Notes: generated from the letters alone by a model not told the origin. 64,000 nucleotides of DNA from Streptomyces sp. NRRL S-87 (GCF_000719335.1 NZ_JOGB01000039.1:22488-86487); one strand, 5' to 3'; positions 8,804 through 17,827 are shown, counted from the first letter of the stretch. Numbers and translations are program-made.

Positions 8804-8835
8804 ACTGCACTAGTGCAGTCGAGGGTAGTGCACTA
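8804..8835. promoter_or_regulatory. Double palindromic operator between the GntR-TetR regulator and the monooxygenase
   Basis: ACTGCACTAGTGCAGT (8804-8819) is a perfect 16-bp palindrome and TAGTGCACTA (8826-8835) a perfect 10-bp one; the shared half-site is TGCACTA. They begin 13 bases upstream of the regulator start, as expected for autorepression and control of the divergent monooxygenase. Confidence 0.8.
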
Positions 8836-8960
8836 GTCATCCTTCCTCAATCACCTCCTGTTTTAAGGCTGTTGAGGTCCGTACGTTGTACGCACCGAGC
8901 CGGGCACGACCGAGCCGGCGGACCCCGGCACCCGGCCGGGACCCGAGGAGAGGAACGACC

Positions 8961-10196
8961 ATGAACGCCACCACCGCCACCACGGGCACCACCGGCACCG
9001 CCGCCACCACCAGCGCTGCCACCACCGCCGCCAGCACCGCCACGCCCGCCGCCACGACCCGCGGCACCGTGCTCGTCTCCGGCGCGAGCGTCGCCGGCCC
9101 CGCCCTCGCGTACTGGCTCCGCCGGTACGGCTTCACCCCCACCGTCGTCGAGCGCGCCGACCGGCTGCGCGAGGGCGGGTACGCCGTCGACTTCCGCGGC
9201 GAGGCCCTCGACGTCCTGGCCCGGATGGGCCTGCTGGAGCAGGTCAGGGCGCTGGACACCGAGATGGGCGACGCGCAGATGGTGGACGCGGCGGGGCGGC
9301 CGTACGCGACCCTGCCCGCCGCGGTCTTCGCCGGCGACCTGGAGGTCATGAAGGGGGACCTGACCCGACTGCTGTACGAGGCCACCCGGGACGACGTCGA
9401 GTACGTCTTCGGGGACTCGGTCGCGGGCCTGGCGCAGGACGAGGAGGGCGTGCTCGTCACGTTCGAGCAGGGTCCGGCCCGCCGCTTCGACCTCGTGGTC
9501 GGCGCGGACGGCCTGCATTCGCGGACCCGGGCCCTGGCCTTCGGCCCCGAGGAGCAGTACGTGCGCCACCTCGGCATCTGGACGGCCGTGTTCAGCCTGC
9601 CCGACCACCTCGGCCTGGCCGGCACCGGCCGGCTGTACGCGGCCCACGGCAAGGCCGCGAACATGTTCGGCGCCCGCACGCCCGGCGAGGCCCGGGCCGC
9701 CTTCCACTTCGCCGCGGACGGCCTCGTGTACGACCGGCACGACCGGGCCGCCCAGCAGCGGCTGGTCGCCGAGCGGTTCGCCGGCGAGGGCTGGGAAGTG
9801 CCGTGGCTGCTCGCGGAGATGGAGCGGGCCGAGGACTTCTACTTCACCTCCAACGCCCAGGTGGAGATGGACCGCTGGGCCGCGCGCCGGGTGGTGCTGC
9901 TCGGCGACGCCGCCTACTGCGCGGGCCCGACCTCGGGCCGGGGCACCTCGCAGGCACTGATCGGGGCGTACCTCCTGGCCGGCGAACTCGCGGCGGCCGA
10001 CGGCGACCACGCGGCGGCGTTCGCGGCGTACGAGCGCGGGATGCGCGGCTACGTCGCCGAGCACCAGGCGCTGGGCCGGGAGGGTGCGGAGCGGTTCTTC
10101 ATGCCGGCGCCCACCCAGGAGGTGCTGGACGCGCTCGCCGCGCAGGCCCCCGAGCACGCGCGGACCGAGCCGGTCCGGCTGCGCGACTACGCCTGA
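8961..10196 (+). CDS. FAD-dependent monooxygenase (PHBH/TetX-like)
   Basis: A 411-residue flavoprotein. After an odd Thr/Ala-rich N-terminus (about residues 1-36), the FAD-binding fold begins with VLVSGASVAGPALAYWLRR, a GxSxAG variant of the dinucleotide motif. The DG motif VVGADGLHSRTR is near residue 185 and the GD motif LLGDAAYCAGPTSGRG near residue 315. Class A flavin monooxygenases hydroxylate aromatic or polyketide substrates using NAD(P)H. ATG at 8961 has AGGAGAGGAA upstream. It is divergent from, and probably repressed by, the GntR-TetR regulator. Substrate unknown; an antibiotic- or xenobiotic-inactivating role is possible. Confidence 0.92.
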   Translation: MNATTATTGTTGTAATTSAATTAASTATPAATTRGTVLVSGASVAGPALAYWLRRYGFTPTVVERADRLREGGYAVDFRGEALDVLARMGLLEQVRALDTEMGDAQMVDAAGRPYATLPAAVFAGDLEVMKGDLTRLLYEATRDDVEYVFGDSVAGLAQDEEGVLVTFEQGPARRFDLVVGADGLHSRTRALAFGPEEQYVRHLGIWTAVFSLPDHLGLAGTGRLYAAHGKAANMFGARTPGEARAAFHFAADGLVYDRHDRAAQQRLVAERFAGEGWEVPWLLAEMERAEDFYFTSNAQVEMDRWAARRVVLLGDAAYCAGPTSGRGTSQALIGAYLLAGELAAADGDHAAAFAAYERGMRGYVAEHQALGREGAERFFMPAPTQEVLDALAAQAPEHARTEPVRLRDYA

Positions 10197-10313
10197 GCCC
10201 GGCGTCCCGTCGCGTAGGAGGGGCCCGGCGCCCGTCACGTCACGCGCGGGGCCCGGCGCCCGGGCAGGTCACGGGCGGGCCCGGCCTCCCGTCCGGCGGC
10301 CGGAGGCCCGGCG

Positions 10314-10817
10314 TCAGGTGCGGGCCGGGCGCTCCGTCAGGTGCTTGAAGGCGTCGAGGTTGCGGGTGGACTCGCCCCGCGCGGTGCGCCACTCGTACTC
10401 GCGCCGGATGGCGGAGGCGAAGCCGAGCTCGAGGAGCGTGTTGAACGCCCCGTCCGCGCCCTCGAGGACCGCGCCCAGGATCCGGTCGAGCTCCTCGGGG
10501 GTGACCACGGCGAGCGGCAGCCGGCCGGTGAGGTAGACGTCGCCGAGCCGGTCGACCGCGTAACCCACCCCGTACAGCTTGAGGTTGCGCTCCAGCAGCC
10601 AGCGGTGGACCCCGGCCTCGTTCTCGTCCGGGTGCCGGATCACGAAGGCGTTGACCGAGAGCGAGTGCTGGCCGACCCGCAGCGAGCAGGTGGTCGAGAG
10701 CTTGCGGGTGCCGGGCAGCTTGACGACGTACGAGCCGGGCTCGGGCCGCTCCCACTCCAGCTCGGCGCCGTCGAGGGTGCTCTCGATGATCTGCGCGACC
10801 TGCGCGACGTCAGCCAT
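10314..10817 (-). CDS. YbjN domain-containing protein
   Basis: A 167-residue cytoplasmic protein with the YbjN/type III secretion chaperone-like fold: an N-terminal helix, a central beta sheet ([20 protein letters not shown]) and the [19 protein letters not shown] segment typical of actinobacterial members. Function is unknown; relatives are proposed to act as chaperones or sensors. The start ATG overlaps the end of mshA by 8 bases, indicating co-translation with the mycothiol glycosyltransferase, an arrangement seen widely in actinobacteria. The 116 bases downstream hold GCCCGGCG-rich imperfect repeats. Confidence 0.88.
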   Translation of the reverse strand: MADVAQVAQIIESTLDGAELEWERPEPGSYVVKLPGTRKLSTTCSLRVGQHSLSVNAFVIRHPDENEAGVHRWLLERNLKLYGVGYAVDRLGDVYLTGRLPLAVVTPEELDRILGAVLEGADGAFNTLLELGFASAIRREYEWRTARGESTRNLDAFKHLTERPART

Positions 10818-12207
10818 GGTGGGAGCGTACGCGACGGCGATGGTCGTGCATCGCCGCGGTGTACACGTCGGCCGTACCGCTCGCGGCCGTGTCCCAGCCG
10901 AAGAAACCGGCGTGCCGCGCGGCCTCCCGTCCCATCCGCTCGGCCAGGGAGGGGTCGTCGGCGAAGAGCTTCAGGCGCGCGGCGTAGTCGGCCGGGTCGT
11001 GCCCGCGTACGAGGAACCCGGTCACCCCGTCGTTGACCGCCACCGGCAGCCCGCCGACCTCGGCGGCCAGCACCGGCGTCCCGGCGGCCTGGGCCTCGAT
11101 CGCCACCAGTCCGAAGGACTCGTTGTACGAGGGCATGACGAGCACGGACGCGGCCCGGAACCAGTCGGCCAGCTGGTCCTGCGCCACCGGCGGGTGGAAG
11201 TGCACGAGGTCCGCGATGCCGAGCCGGGCCGCCAGCTTCTGCAGCCCCTCCGGCTTGGCCAGCCCGCTCCCGCTGGGCCCGCCGACCACCGGAACGACCA
11301 GGTGGCGGCGCAGCGCCGGCTCGCGGTCGACCAGCTCGGCGACGGCGCGCAGCAGGATGTCGGGGGCCTTGAGGGGTTGGATGCGCCCGGCGAACAGCGG
11401 GACGAGCGCGTCCTGCGGCAGGCCGAGGCGGGCCCGGGCGGCGGCGCGGCCGTCGCCGGGGGTGAAGCGCTCGAGGTTCACGCCGGGGTGGACGACGGCC
11501 ACCTTGCCCGGGTCGGCGTCGTAGTGCCGCACCAGCTCGTCGGCCTCCTCGCTGGTGTTGGCGATGAGGCGGTCGGCGGCGGCCACGATCTGGGTCTCGC
11601 CGATGACGCGGGCGGCCGGTTCGGGGGTGTCGCCCTCCGCGAGGGCGGCGTTCTTGACCTTGGCCATGGTGTGCATGGCGTGCACCAGCGGCACGCGCCA
11701 GCGCTCGGCGGCCAGCCAGCCGACGTGCCCGGAGAGCCAGTAGTGGGAGTGGACCAGGTCGTAGTAACCCGGCCGGTGGCCCGCCCAGGCCTGCATCACG
11801 CCGTGGGTGAAGGCGCACAGCTGGGCCGGCAGCTCCTCCTTCTTCAGGCCCTCGTAGGGACCGGCGTCGATGTGCCGGACGAGGACGCCCGGGGCCAGCT
11901 CGACGACGGGCGGCAGCCCGCCGGCGCTGGCGCGGGTGAAGATCTCCACCTCGATGTTGATCTCGGCGAGGCGGCGGGCCAGCTCGACGATGTAGACGTT
12001 CATGCCGCCCGCGTCGCCGGTGCCGGGCTGGTGCAGCGGCGAGGTGTGCACGCTGAGCATCGCCACGCGGCGCGGCTTGCGGTGGTGGCCGATCCCGGCG
12101 CCGACGCCGCCGGGCAGGCGGAGGCGGGGCTGGGCGACGCCCCCGAGGGGCTGGCGGTCCGGCGTGCTGGCGCGGCGGCCGCGGAACCGGGACACGTACT
12201 GGCTCAC
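10810..12207 (-). CDS. mshA: D-inositol-3-phosphate glycosyltransferase, first step of mycothiol synthesis
   Basis: A 465-residue GT-B glycosyltransferase (GT4) that joins UDP-GlcNAc and 1L-inositol-1-phosphate in mycothiol biosynthesis. An N-terminal acceptor domain carries [13 protein letters not shown] and HTSPLHQPG; the C-terminal UDP-GlcNAc domain has [12 protein letters not shown] and the EX7E-type motif [17 protein letters not shown]. The first 48 residues are variable and basic. GTG at 12207 is used. The downstream YbjN gene overlaps by 8 bases. mshD lies about 30 kb away in the same window. Confidence 0.96.
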   Translation of the reverse strand: MSQYVSRFRGRRASTPDRQPLGGVAQPRLRLPGGVGAGIGHHRKPRRVAMLSVHTSPLHQPGTGDAGGMNVYIVELARRLAEINIEVEIFTRASAGGLPPVVELAPGVLVRHIDAGPYEGLKKEELPAQLCAFTHGVMQAWAGHRPGYYDLVHSHYWLSGHVGWLAAERWRVPLVHAMHTMAKVKNAALAEGDTPEPAARVIGETQIVAAADRLIANTSEEADELVRHYDADPGKVAVVHPGVNLERFTPGDGRAAARARLGLPQDALVPLFAGRIQPLKAPDILLRAVAELVDREPALRRHLVVPVVGGPSGSGLAKPEGLQKLAARLGIADLVHFHPPVAQDQLADWFRAASVLVMPSYNESFGLVAIEAQAAGTPVLAAEVGGLPVAVNDGVTGFLVRGHDPADYAARLKLFADDPSLAERMGREAARHAGFFGWDTAASGTADVYTAAMHDHRRRVRSHHG

Positions 12208-12587
12208 GCGTGCGGTCCTCTCGCTCGGGAGTGGAGTGGGGGCGACGGTCGGGATCGGTCCGGCTGGGTGGGCCGGTCCGGCGGGCGCTCCGGCGGCCCG
12301 GGGTGGTGGGCCGTGGCACGCCTGCGGGAGGACGCCGGGGCTGCCCTCGCTGGATGCAACCGCCCTCGTTGCCGTCGCATTCCACTTTGCAGAACTTTTA
12401 TTCCCCGCGCAGGCCGGGGGCGGCCAGGGGGGCCTGCGCGGGCGAGGGCCCCGGACCGCAGGACGAGAGCGCCGGACCGCAGGGCGAGAGCGCCGGACCG
12501 CGGGGCGAGAGCGCCGGGCCCGTGGGGCCGAGGTCCCTGCGGGCGCCGGGGGCGAGGGGGCCGGGCGGGCTCTCGTACCCTCGTGGC
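12208..12587. other. 380-bp intergenic region between divergent mshA and a methyltransferase gene
   Basis: Most of the region is GC-rich, but about 12378-12415 is A/T-rich (CATTCCACTTTGCAGAACTT) and is the likely mshA promoter on the reverse strand. Three 21-bp tandem repeats follow at 12451-12513. TACCCT at 12576-12581 lies 6 bases before the methyltransferase ATG and fits a leaderless -10 element. Confidence 0.55.
12451..12513. repeat. Three 21-bp tandem repeats
   Basis: The unit CCGGACCGCAGGACGAGAGC plus a final G occurs three times with one or two substitutions, followed by a decayed fourth copy. The unit is a multiple of three and keeps the forward frame of the downstream methyltransferase open (Ala-Gly-Pro-Gln-Gly-Glu-Ser), but it lies upstream of the likely start. 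Confidence 0.8.
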
Positions 12588-13400
12588 ATGGCCCCCCGCA
12601 CCCCTCCCCCGAGCCGTCCCGTGGGCACGGTCACGCGCGGGACCACCAACCCGAACCGGCTGCGCCGCATGGACCGCTGGATCGCCGCCGTCCACGGCCC
12701 GGCCCTGCGCCGTGCCGAAGCGCCGGTCGCCGTCGACCTCGGCTACGGCGCCGCGCCCTGGACCGCGGTCGAGCTGCTGGCCCGGCTGCGCGCCGAGGCA
12801 CCGCACGTGCGCGTCGTCGGCATCGAGATCGAACCGGCCCGGGTCACCGGCGCCAGGCCGTACGAGCGCGAGGGCCTCGTCTTCCGGCACGGCGGCTTCG
12901 AGGTCCCGCTGGACGGCGGCGAGCGGCCCGCGCTGATCCGGGCCGCGAACGTGCTGCGCCAGTACGACGAGGAACAGGTGACCGAGGTGTGGGGGCGGCT
13001 GTGCGCACGGCTGGCCCCGGACGGAATCCTGGTCGAGGGCACCTGCGACGAGATCGGCCGGCGGCACGTGTGGGTCGCGTTGGGGCCCGAAGGGGCGCGC
13101 ACGGTGACGTTCGCAACCCGGCTGGGCTCGTTGGACCGGCCCTCGGACCTCGCGGAGCGGCTGCCGAAGGCGCTGATCCACCGGAACGTGCCCGGGGAGC
13201 CGGTGCACGCGTTCCTGCGGGACTTCGACCGGGCCTGGGCGGCGGCCGCCCCGTACGCCTCGCTGGGTGCGCGGCAGCGCTGGATCCGTACGGCCAGGTC
13301 ACTGGCGGCGGACTGGCCGCTGACGGACGGTCCGCGGCGTTGGCGGCAGGGGGAGTTGACCGTCCGCTGGGACGCGCTGCGGCCGGCGGGGACGGCGTAG
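12588..13400 (+). CDS. Class I SAM-dependent methyltransferase-like protein
   Basis: A 270-residue protein. Residues 35-60 contain a Rossmann-type SAM-binding motif ([18 protein letters not shown]), followed by an acidic strand-2 residue in [11 protein letters not shown] and the later [19 protein letters not shown]. The reaction is unknown. ATG at 12588 is preferred because TACCCT lies 6 bases upstream, typical of leaderless Streptomyces genes, and because the in-frame upstream extension is made of low-complexity tandem repeats. It is divergent from mshA. Homologues keep this position beside mshA in related genomes, to my knowledge. Confidence 0.82.
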   Translation: MAPRTPPPSRPVGTVTRGTTNPNRLRRMDRWIAAVHGPALRRAEAPVAVDLGYGAAPWTAVELLARLRAEAPHVRVVGIEIEPARVTGARPYEREGLVFRHGGFEVPLDGGERPALIRAANVLRQYDEEQVTEVWGRLCARLAPDGILVEGTCDEIGRRHVWVALGPEGARTVTFATRLGSLDRPSDLAERLPKALIHRNVPGEPVHAFLRDFDRAWAAAAPYASLGARQRWIRTARSLAADWPLTDGPRRWRQGELTVRWDALRPAGTA

Positions 13401-13530
13401 TCCCCCGCCCGCGACGGCGTCGGACGCCCCGAACGGCGGGTCCGCAAGCGGCCATCCGCGGGACACGCCGGAAGAGGCCACCGGGGTGGCGTGGACCCGG
13501 GACCCGGCCGCCTCGTAGCCTGCTCCCCGG

Positions 13531-13558
13531 GACGCCGGGGGCGCTTCGCCCGGGCGTC
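13531..13558 (+). terminator. Hairpin after the methyltransferase gene
   Basis: GACGCCGGGGGCG and CGCCCGGGCGTC pair around CTT with one bulge. It lies 130 bases after the methyltransferase stop and ahead of the next promoter region. Confidence 0.5.
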
Positions 13559-13617
13559 GCCGGCAAGGGGTGTCGGAATTCGCCGACTCGTGGCACCATC
13601 CCGAGTGACGACCACAA

Positions 13618-13632
13618 GTTACTGACGGTAAA
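13618..13632 (+). promoter_or_regulatory. MtrA-like direct repeat upstream of the NlpC/P60 gene
   Basis: GTTAC, five bases (TGACG), GTAAA resembles the GTNAC-n5-GTNAC direct repeat reported for the response regulator MtrA, which controls several NlpC/P60 cell-wall hydrolases in actinobacteria. It lies about 88 bases before the start. One candidate by eye only. Confidence 0.35.
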
Positions 13633-13719
13633 TCAGTTCGGCACAGCGGAAACCGCAGTAGAAGCACGTCGAAGCAGAGGCCGAGGGTCCTAGGGGGGAC
13701 CGTGGAACCAGGGGGGACC

Positions 13720-14763
13720 GTGAACCGACGGCGCCGAGGCATCAGCGCGCTCACACTCATCTGCGCGATGGCCATCGCATCGGCCCCCGGCGCCGCCTTC
13801 GCCGCGCCGGCGCCCGAGCCGGGCCCGTCGAAGTCCCTCGAAGAGGTCCGCAAGGAGATAGAGGCCCTCTACCACCAGGCCGGCACCGCGACGGACGCGT
13901 ACAACCTCGCGGAGGAGCAGGCGCAGCGGCAGTCCGACCAGATCGTCGCCATCGCCAACCAGGTCGTCGCCACCCAGCAGCGCATCGCGGACCTCAAGAA
14001 CCGCGCGGGCGCGGCCGCCCGGGCCCAGTACCGCACCGGCGGTCTGCCGCCGAGCGCGCGGCTCGCCCTGAGCGGCAGCCCGCAGCAGTTCCTGGACGGG
14101 GCGGACCGGCTCCGGCAGGGCGAGAAGGCCACGATGGGCATGCTCGGCGAACTGAACGCCCACCAGACCGACTTGCAGCGGTACGCGGCGGAGGCCAGCG
14201 CGCACTGGCAGACGCTGGAGGCCAACCGCAGGGCGAAGGAGACCGCGAAGAAGGAGATCGAGGCCAAGATCGCGGCGGCCAAGGCGCTGGAGGACCGGCT
14301 CGTCGCCGAAGAGAAGGCCCGACTGCTCCAGTTGGAGAAGGACGACGCCAACAAGAAGCAGGCGAAGTGGCTCAAGTCCGGCATCCTCAAGGAGATCGAC
14401 GGCAAGGCCACGCCGGCCGGCAAGGCCGCCATCGCGTTCGCGACGAAGCAGATCGGCAAGCCGTACGTCTGGGGCGCCGAGGGCCCGGACGGCTTCGACT
14501 GCTCGGGGCTGACCTCGCAGGCCTGGCTGGCGGCGGGCAAGCACATCCCGCGCACCTCGCAGGAGCAGCTGCGGCTGCTCCCGAAGGTCGCGATCAAGGA
14601 CATGCGGCCCGGTGACCTGATCATCTACTTCGACGACGCGAGCCACGTGGCGATGTACGTCGGTGACGGCGCGATGATCCACGCGCCCCGCCCGGGGCGG
14701 CACGTGACGATCGCGGGCGCGGGCTCGATGCCGATCAAGGCCATCGTCCGGCCCGACGCGTAG
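13720..14763 (+). CDS. Secreted NlpC/P60 peptidoglycan endopeptidase with coiled coil
   Basis: A 347-residue RipA-like hydrolase. Residues 1-33 are a signal peptide (NRRRRG, hydrophobic core, AFAAP). Residues 40-225 form a long charged coiled coil with an internal linker, the usual autoinhibitory or FtsEX-docking region. Residues 230-347 are the NlpC/P60 domain, with catalytic Cys in FDCSGLTSQA and His residues in SHVAMYVGDG and MIHAPRPG. It should cleave stem peptides between D-Glu and meso-DAP. Two tandem GTG starts (13702 and 13720), each with an AGGGGGGACC ribosome site, are possible; 13720 gives the more normal signal peptide. Confidence 0.92.
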   Translation: MNRRRRGISALTLICAMAIASAPGAAFAAPAPEPGPSKSLEEVRKEIEALYHQAGTATDAYNLAEEQAQRQSDQIVAIANQVVATQQRIADLKNRAGAAARAQYRTGGLPPSARLALSGSPQQFLDGADRLRQGEKATMGMLGELNAHQTDLQRYAAEASAHWQTLEANRRAKETAKKEIEAKIAAAKALEDRLVAEEKARLLQLEKDDANKKQAKWLKSGILKEIDGKATPAGKAAIAFATKQIGKPYVWGAEGPDGFDCSGLTSQAWLAAGKHIPRTSQEQLRLLPKVAIKDMRPGDLIIYFDDASHVAMYVGDGAMIHAPRPGRHVTIAGAGSMPIKAIVRPDA

Positions 14764-15131
14764 CCGGGGGCGGCGCACCGCCGCCACCGCCGCGCCTACC
14801 GCCGGCACCACTGGTGCCGGCACAGCTGCCCCTGCCTGCCTGCTGCCGCCTCCCGCCACCGCCTCCCGCCGCCGACCGCCCCACCGCCCGCCGCGGGGCG
14901 GGGCTCCGGTACGGGCGCGCGTGGAGGTTTCGTGAGGGGGCGGCGCAGGCCCTGTATCGTCCCTTGGACGCCCACCGTCGCACGGCGTGACCTTCGTCAT
15001 CACCGAGCGCGGGCGTTCCCCCGGGAAACGGGCATATGACGGTGTCCCTTTTCACGACGGCATTCCCCATCGCCACCGGTACCGCTATGGTCCCCGTCGG
15101 AACCCTCGGGGGGAGGGAAGGAACCAGGACG
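14764..15131. other. 368-bp intergenic region before the PP2C gene
   Basis: Begins with CCGCC-rich low-complexity sequence after the NlpC/P60 stop; no clear terminator hairpin. CTATGGTCCC near 15083 resembles a -10 region, and GGGAGGGAAGGAA at about 15111-15123 provides the ribosome site. No small gene is supported. Confidence 0.4.
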
Positions 15132-16604
15132 ATGCCCGTACCCGTACCGCGGCAGAGGGACACCCCGGCCGTGGAGAGCGGTCACGCCGTGCTGCCCACC
15201 CCCGCGTCGCACGCCACGCAGCCCCTCACCCTGCTGGTCATCGAGGACGACCCGGTGGGCGGCCTCACGGTCCCCGAGATCCTCGACGCCGAGGGCCAGC
15301 GGATCCGCATCCGCACGGCCCGCAACCTGACCGAGGCGGAGCGGCTGCTCACGCCCGACGTGCACTGCATCCTGCTCGACCTGAGCCTGGGCCTGGTGGC
15401 GGACCGCGCGTCCGTCCCCGTCCACGTGCCCGCGGGCGGCGGCACGGGACCCGGTCCGGGTGCCGTTGCCGTCGTGACGGACGCAGCGCCGGACACCGGG
15501 ACCGCCGCCGGCGCGGTGGCCCGTACCGCACCGGCCAACGGAGCCGTACCCGCGCCCGGCACCGGACCGGGCCACGGCACCGGACCGGCCGCGGACGCCG
15601 AGCCGGGACCCGAGCTGGCCGTCCTGCACCGGGTGCTGCGACTGGCCCCGCGCCACGCCGTCCTCGTCCTCACCTCGGAGGCGGACGCCGAGCGGGCCGC
15701 CGAGGCCGTCCGCGTGGGTGCCCAGGACTACCTCTTCCGCGACGAGCTCGACGGACGCCTGCTGAGCCGGGCGATCCGGTACGCGGTGGAGCGCAAGCGG
15801 GCCGACATCGCGCAGTACAAGCTTGCAGAATCGAAACTGCGGGCCCAGGAGAACGCCCGCCTCGAGCGCGGCCTCCTGCCGATCCCCCTGCTCCAGGGCT
15901 CCGACCTGCGCTTCGCCGCCCGCTACCGGCCCGGCCGCAGCCGGGCCCTGCTCGGCGGCGACTTCTACGACGTCGTCCGCACCCCCGACGGCACCGTCCA
16001 CGCCATGATCGGCGACGTCTGCGGGCACGGACCGGACGAGGCCGCCCTCGGCGTCGAGCTGCGCATCGCGTGGCGCGCGCTGACCCTGGCCGGGCTGTGC
16101 GGGGACGAGCTGCTCGCCACGCTCCAGGAGGTCCTGGAGGTCGAGCGGGACAACGAGGAGATCTTCGCGACCCTCTGCACCGTGGACATCGCCCCCGACG
16201 GCCGCCGCGCGGGCCTGTGCCTGGCCGGTCACCCGGCCCCGCTGGCCGCCCGGCCGGGCGGTCCGGCGCGGCTGCTGCCGTACGACGACAGCGGCCCGGC
16301 ACTCGGGCTGCTGCCGCGCGCCCGCTGGCCGCGCCGGCAGGTGGAGTTGGGCGGGACGTGGAGCCTGATGCTCTACACGGACGGCCTGATCGAGGGCCGG
16401 ATCGGCGAGGGCCGCGAGCGCCTCGGGCAGGACGGCATGGTCGAGATGATCAACCGCCGGCTGGCCGAGGGGCTGTCCGGCGAGGCCCTCCTGGAGGCGG
16501 CCGTGACCGAGGCGCGCCGGCTCAACGGCGGCGAACTGACGGACGACGTGGCCGTGGTGCTGCTGGACCGCGCGGCGGAGCGGCACCGCGCCGGAACGTC
16601 CTAG
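15132..16604 (+). CDS. Receiver-PP2C (SpoIIE-type) phosphatase fusion
   Basis: A 490-residue regulator. Residues 33-230 form a response-regulator receiver (LLVIEDD acidic pair, phosphoacceptor Asp in CILLDLSL), interrupted by about 75 residues of Ala/Pro/Gly/Thr-rich sequence between strands 3 and 4. The usual Lys near the end of the receiver appears to be replaced in DYLFRDELDG. A short linker leads to the PP2C domain (about 270-485) with metal-binding Asp residues in LGGDFYDVV, GDVCGHGPDEAAL and ELTDDVAVVLL. Such proteins dephosphorylate anti-anti-sigma factors in SigB/SigF-type partner switching. ATG at 15132 is chosen over 15036 because of the ribosome site. Confidence 0.9.
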   Translation: MPVPVPRQRDTPAVESGHAVLPTPASHATQPLTLLVIEDDPVGGLTVPEILDAEGQRIRIRTARNLTEAERLLTPDVHCILLDLSLGLVADRASVPVHVPAGGGTGPGPGAVAVVTDAAPDTGTAAGAVARTAPANGAVPAPGTGPGHGTGPAADAEPGPELAVLHRVLRLAPRHAVLVLTSEADAERAAEAVRVGAQDYLFRDELDGRLLSRAIRYAVERKRADIAQYKLAESKLRAQENARLERGLLPIPLLQGSDLRFAARYRPGRSRALLGGDFYDVVRTPDGTVHAMIGDVCGHGPDEAALGVELRIAWRALTLAGLCGDELLATLQEVLEVERDNEEIFATLCTVDIAPDGRRAGLCLAGHPAPLAARPGGPARLLPYDDSGPALGLLPRARWPRRQVELGGTWSLMLYTDGLIEGRIGEGRERLGQDGMVEMINRRLAEGLSGEALLEAAVTEARRLNGGELTDDVAVVLLDRAAERHRAGTS

Positions 16605-16698
16605 CCGGGAGCGGTCCGGCGGACCAGCGGCGGACAGCCCCCTGGACGGCCCTCGACGGCCCCCGGAAGGCCCCTCGGCCGTCCCCTCCGGAGACGGC

Positions 16699-17034
16699 CT
16701 AGCGGCCGCCGTTGTACGGGCCGTACGGGCCGTCGCTGCTGCTGCCGCGGCGGCGGCCGGTGCCGCTCACCCGGCGCAGCGCGGGGCGTACGTCGACGAA
16801 GAACACGATGGTGGCGATCAGGCCCGCGATCTGCAGGAACATCATGCCGAGGAACAGGTCGACCAGGACCGTGACGCCGAGGATCACCAGCCAGAAGGGC
16901 TTGGTCTGCTTGTCGGCGGCCCGGTACGCGTCCTCGCGCGCCATCGCCGCGAGGACCAGCCCGGCCACCGCCGGGATCAGCGTGCCGTAGAACAGCGCGA
17001 TCTGAAGGGCCGTGTCGAACCCCTGCATCAACAT
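16699..17034 (-). CDS. DUF2516 family membrane protein
   Basis: A 111-residue protein with about three transmembrane segments (residues 8-30, 48-66, 68-88) and a basic, Gly/Tyr-rich cytoplasmic tail. It matches DUF2516, an actinobacterial family of unknown role. ATG at 17034 is selected because AGGAGG lies 11 bases upstream; the GTG at 17043 is only 2 bases from that site. It sits downstream of an HbhA-like gene and an HTH gene in the same orientation, the order seen in Mycobacterium (Rv0474-Rv0475-Rv0476), supporting a conserved functional group. Confidence 0.82.
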   Translation of the reverse strand: MLMQGFDTALQIALFYGTLIPAVAGLVLAAMAREDAYRAADKQTKPFWLVILGVTVLVDLFLGMMFLQIAGLIATIVFFVDVRPALRRVSGTGRRRGSSSDGPYGPYNGGR

Positions 17035-17087
17035 GCCGCCCACCGCCTCCTAGCGAATCTCCGACGGACCCAACCTACCCGCACAAC

Positions 17088-17117
17088 GGGCCGGACACCC
17101 GGTTCGGTGCCCGGCCC
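17088..17117 (-). terminator. Terminator after the HbhA-like gene
   Basis: GGGCCGG-A-CACC pairs with GGTG-C-CCGGCCC around CGGTTC, with one internal mismatch. It lies between the HbhA-like stop and the DUF2516 gene, so DUF2516 may depend on its own promoter or on read-through. Confidence 0.6.
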
Positions 17118-17155
17118 GTCGCACTCGAGTACTCCCGGCCCCGGTTCGCGCCGGA

Positions 17156-17743
17156 CTACTCCGCGGACTCGGGGGACCCGGCCGACCCGGCGGCCGACTT
17201 CTTGGCCGCCGGCTTGCGCGGGGCGGCGGTCCGGCGCGCCGCCTTCGGCTTCTCCTCGGAACCGGTCTCGTCCTGGTCCCCGGCCGCGGCCTCCTGCTCG
17301 GCCGGAGCCTCGACGACGGCGGCGATGTCAACGATCTCCTCGGCCACCTCGCCGCGCCAGGTCCTGACCGCCTGCTCGCCGCGCTCGGCGACCTTCTCGT
17401 ACGTCTCCTTCGCCCGGACCGCGTACTCGGCGGCGAGGCCGAGGCTGCGCAGGGCGATGTCCTGGGCCTGCTCGCCCAGCTTCTTCAGGTCGGCGTCGAA
17501 GGTGCCGACGACCTCGGCGACCTTGGCGGTCACCGCGGCCTGGGCCTCCTTGGCCCGGTCCTGGACGACCTTGGGGTCGGTGTTGCGTACCGCCTCGATA
17601 CGGGCCGGGGCCTCGGCCCGCAGCTGCTCGATGAGGCCGGGAACCTTCCTGGCCTGCTCCACGGCGATGTCGGCCGTGCCGGCGGCGAAGTAGAGGGGAG
17701 TGGGGTCGGCGAGGGTCTTACGCAGGTCATCGGCGATGGCCAT
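17156..17743 (-). CDS. HbhA-like coiled-coil protein with Lys/Ala-rich tail
   Basis: A 195-residue protein related to mycobacterial heparin-binding haemagglutinin HbhA. Residues 5-150 are a long helical coiled coil without signal peptide; residues 165-190 form a basic tail of RRTAAPRKPAAKKSAA type, the region that binds heparin or anionic lipids in HbhA. In Mycobacterium HbhA also affects polar growth and lipid bodies. In a soil Streptomyces an adhesin role is unlikely; a polar-growth or lipid role is a guess. ATG at 17743 has GGAGG upstream. Flanked by the HTH and DUF2516 genes in conserved order. Confidence 0.8.
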   Translation of the reverse strand: MAIADDLRKTLADPTPLYFAAGTADIAVEQARKVPGLIEQLRAEAPARIEAVRNTDPKVVQDRAKEAQAAVTAKVAEVVGTFDADLKKLGEQAQDIALRSLGLAAEYAVRAKETYEKVAERGEQAVRTWRGEVAEEIVDIAAVVEAPAEQEAAAGDQDETGSEEKPKAARRTAAPRKPAAKKSAAGSAGSPESAE

Positions 17744-17827
17744 CGGTGGTCCTCCCGGATCACGGTGCGGTGCACCGCGCGTGGCGCCCGGGGCATCGGG
17801 CCCCGGGGGCGTGCGGTGCGGTCGGTG

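Noticed and set aside
12210..12587. N-terminal extension of the methyltransferase
   Set aside because: Low-complexity repeats without domain content; a -10 element and ATG at 12588 give a better start.
13401..13719. c-di-AMP (ydaO-type) riboswitch upstream of the NlpC/P60 gene
   Set aside because: Such riboswitches precede many wall hydrolases in Streptomyces, but I could not find the conserved core sequence here.
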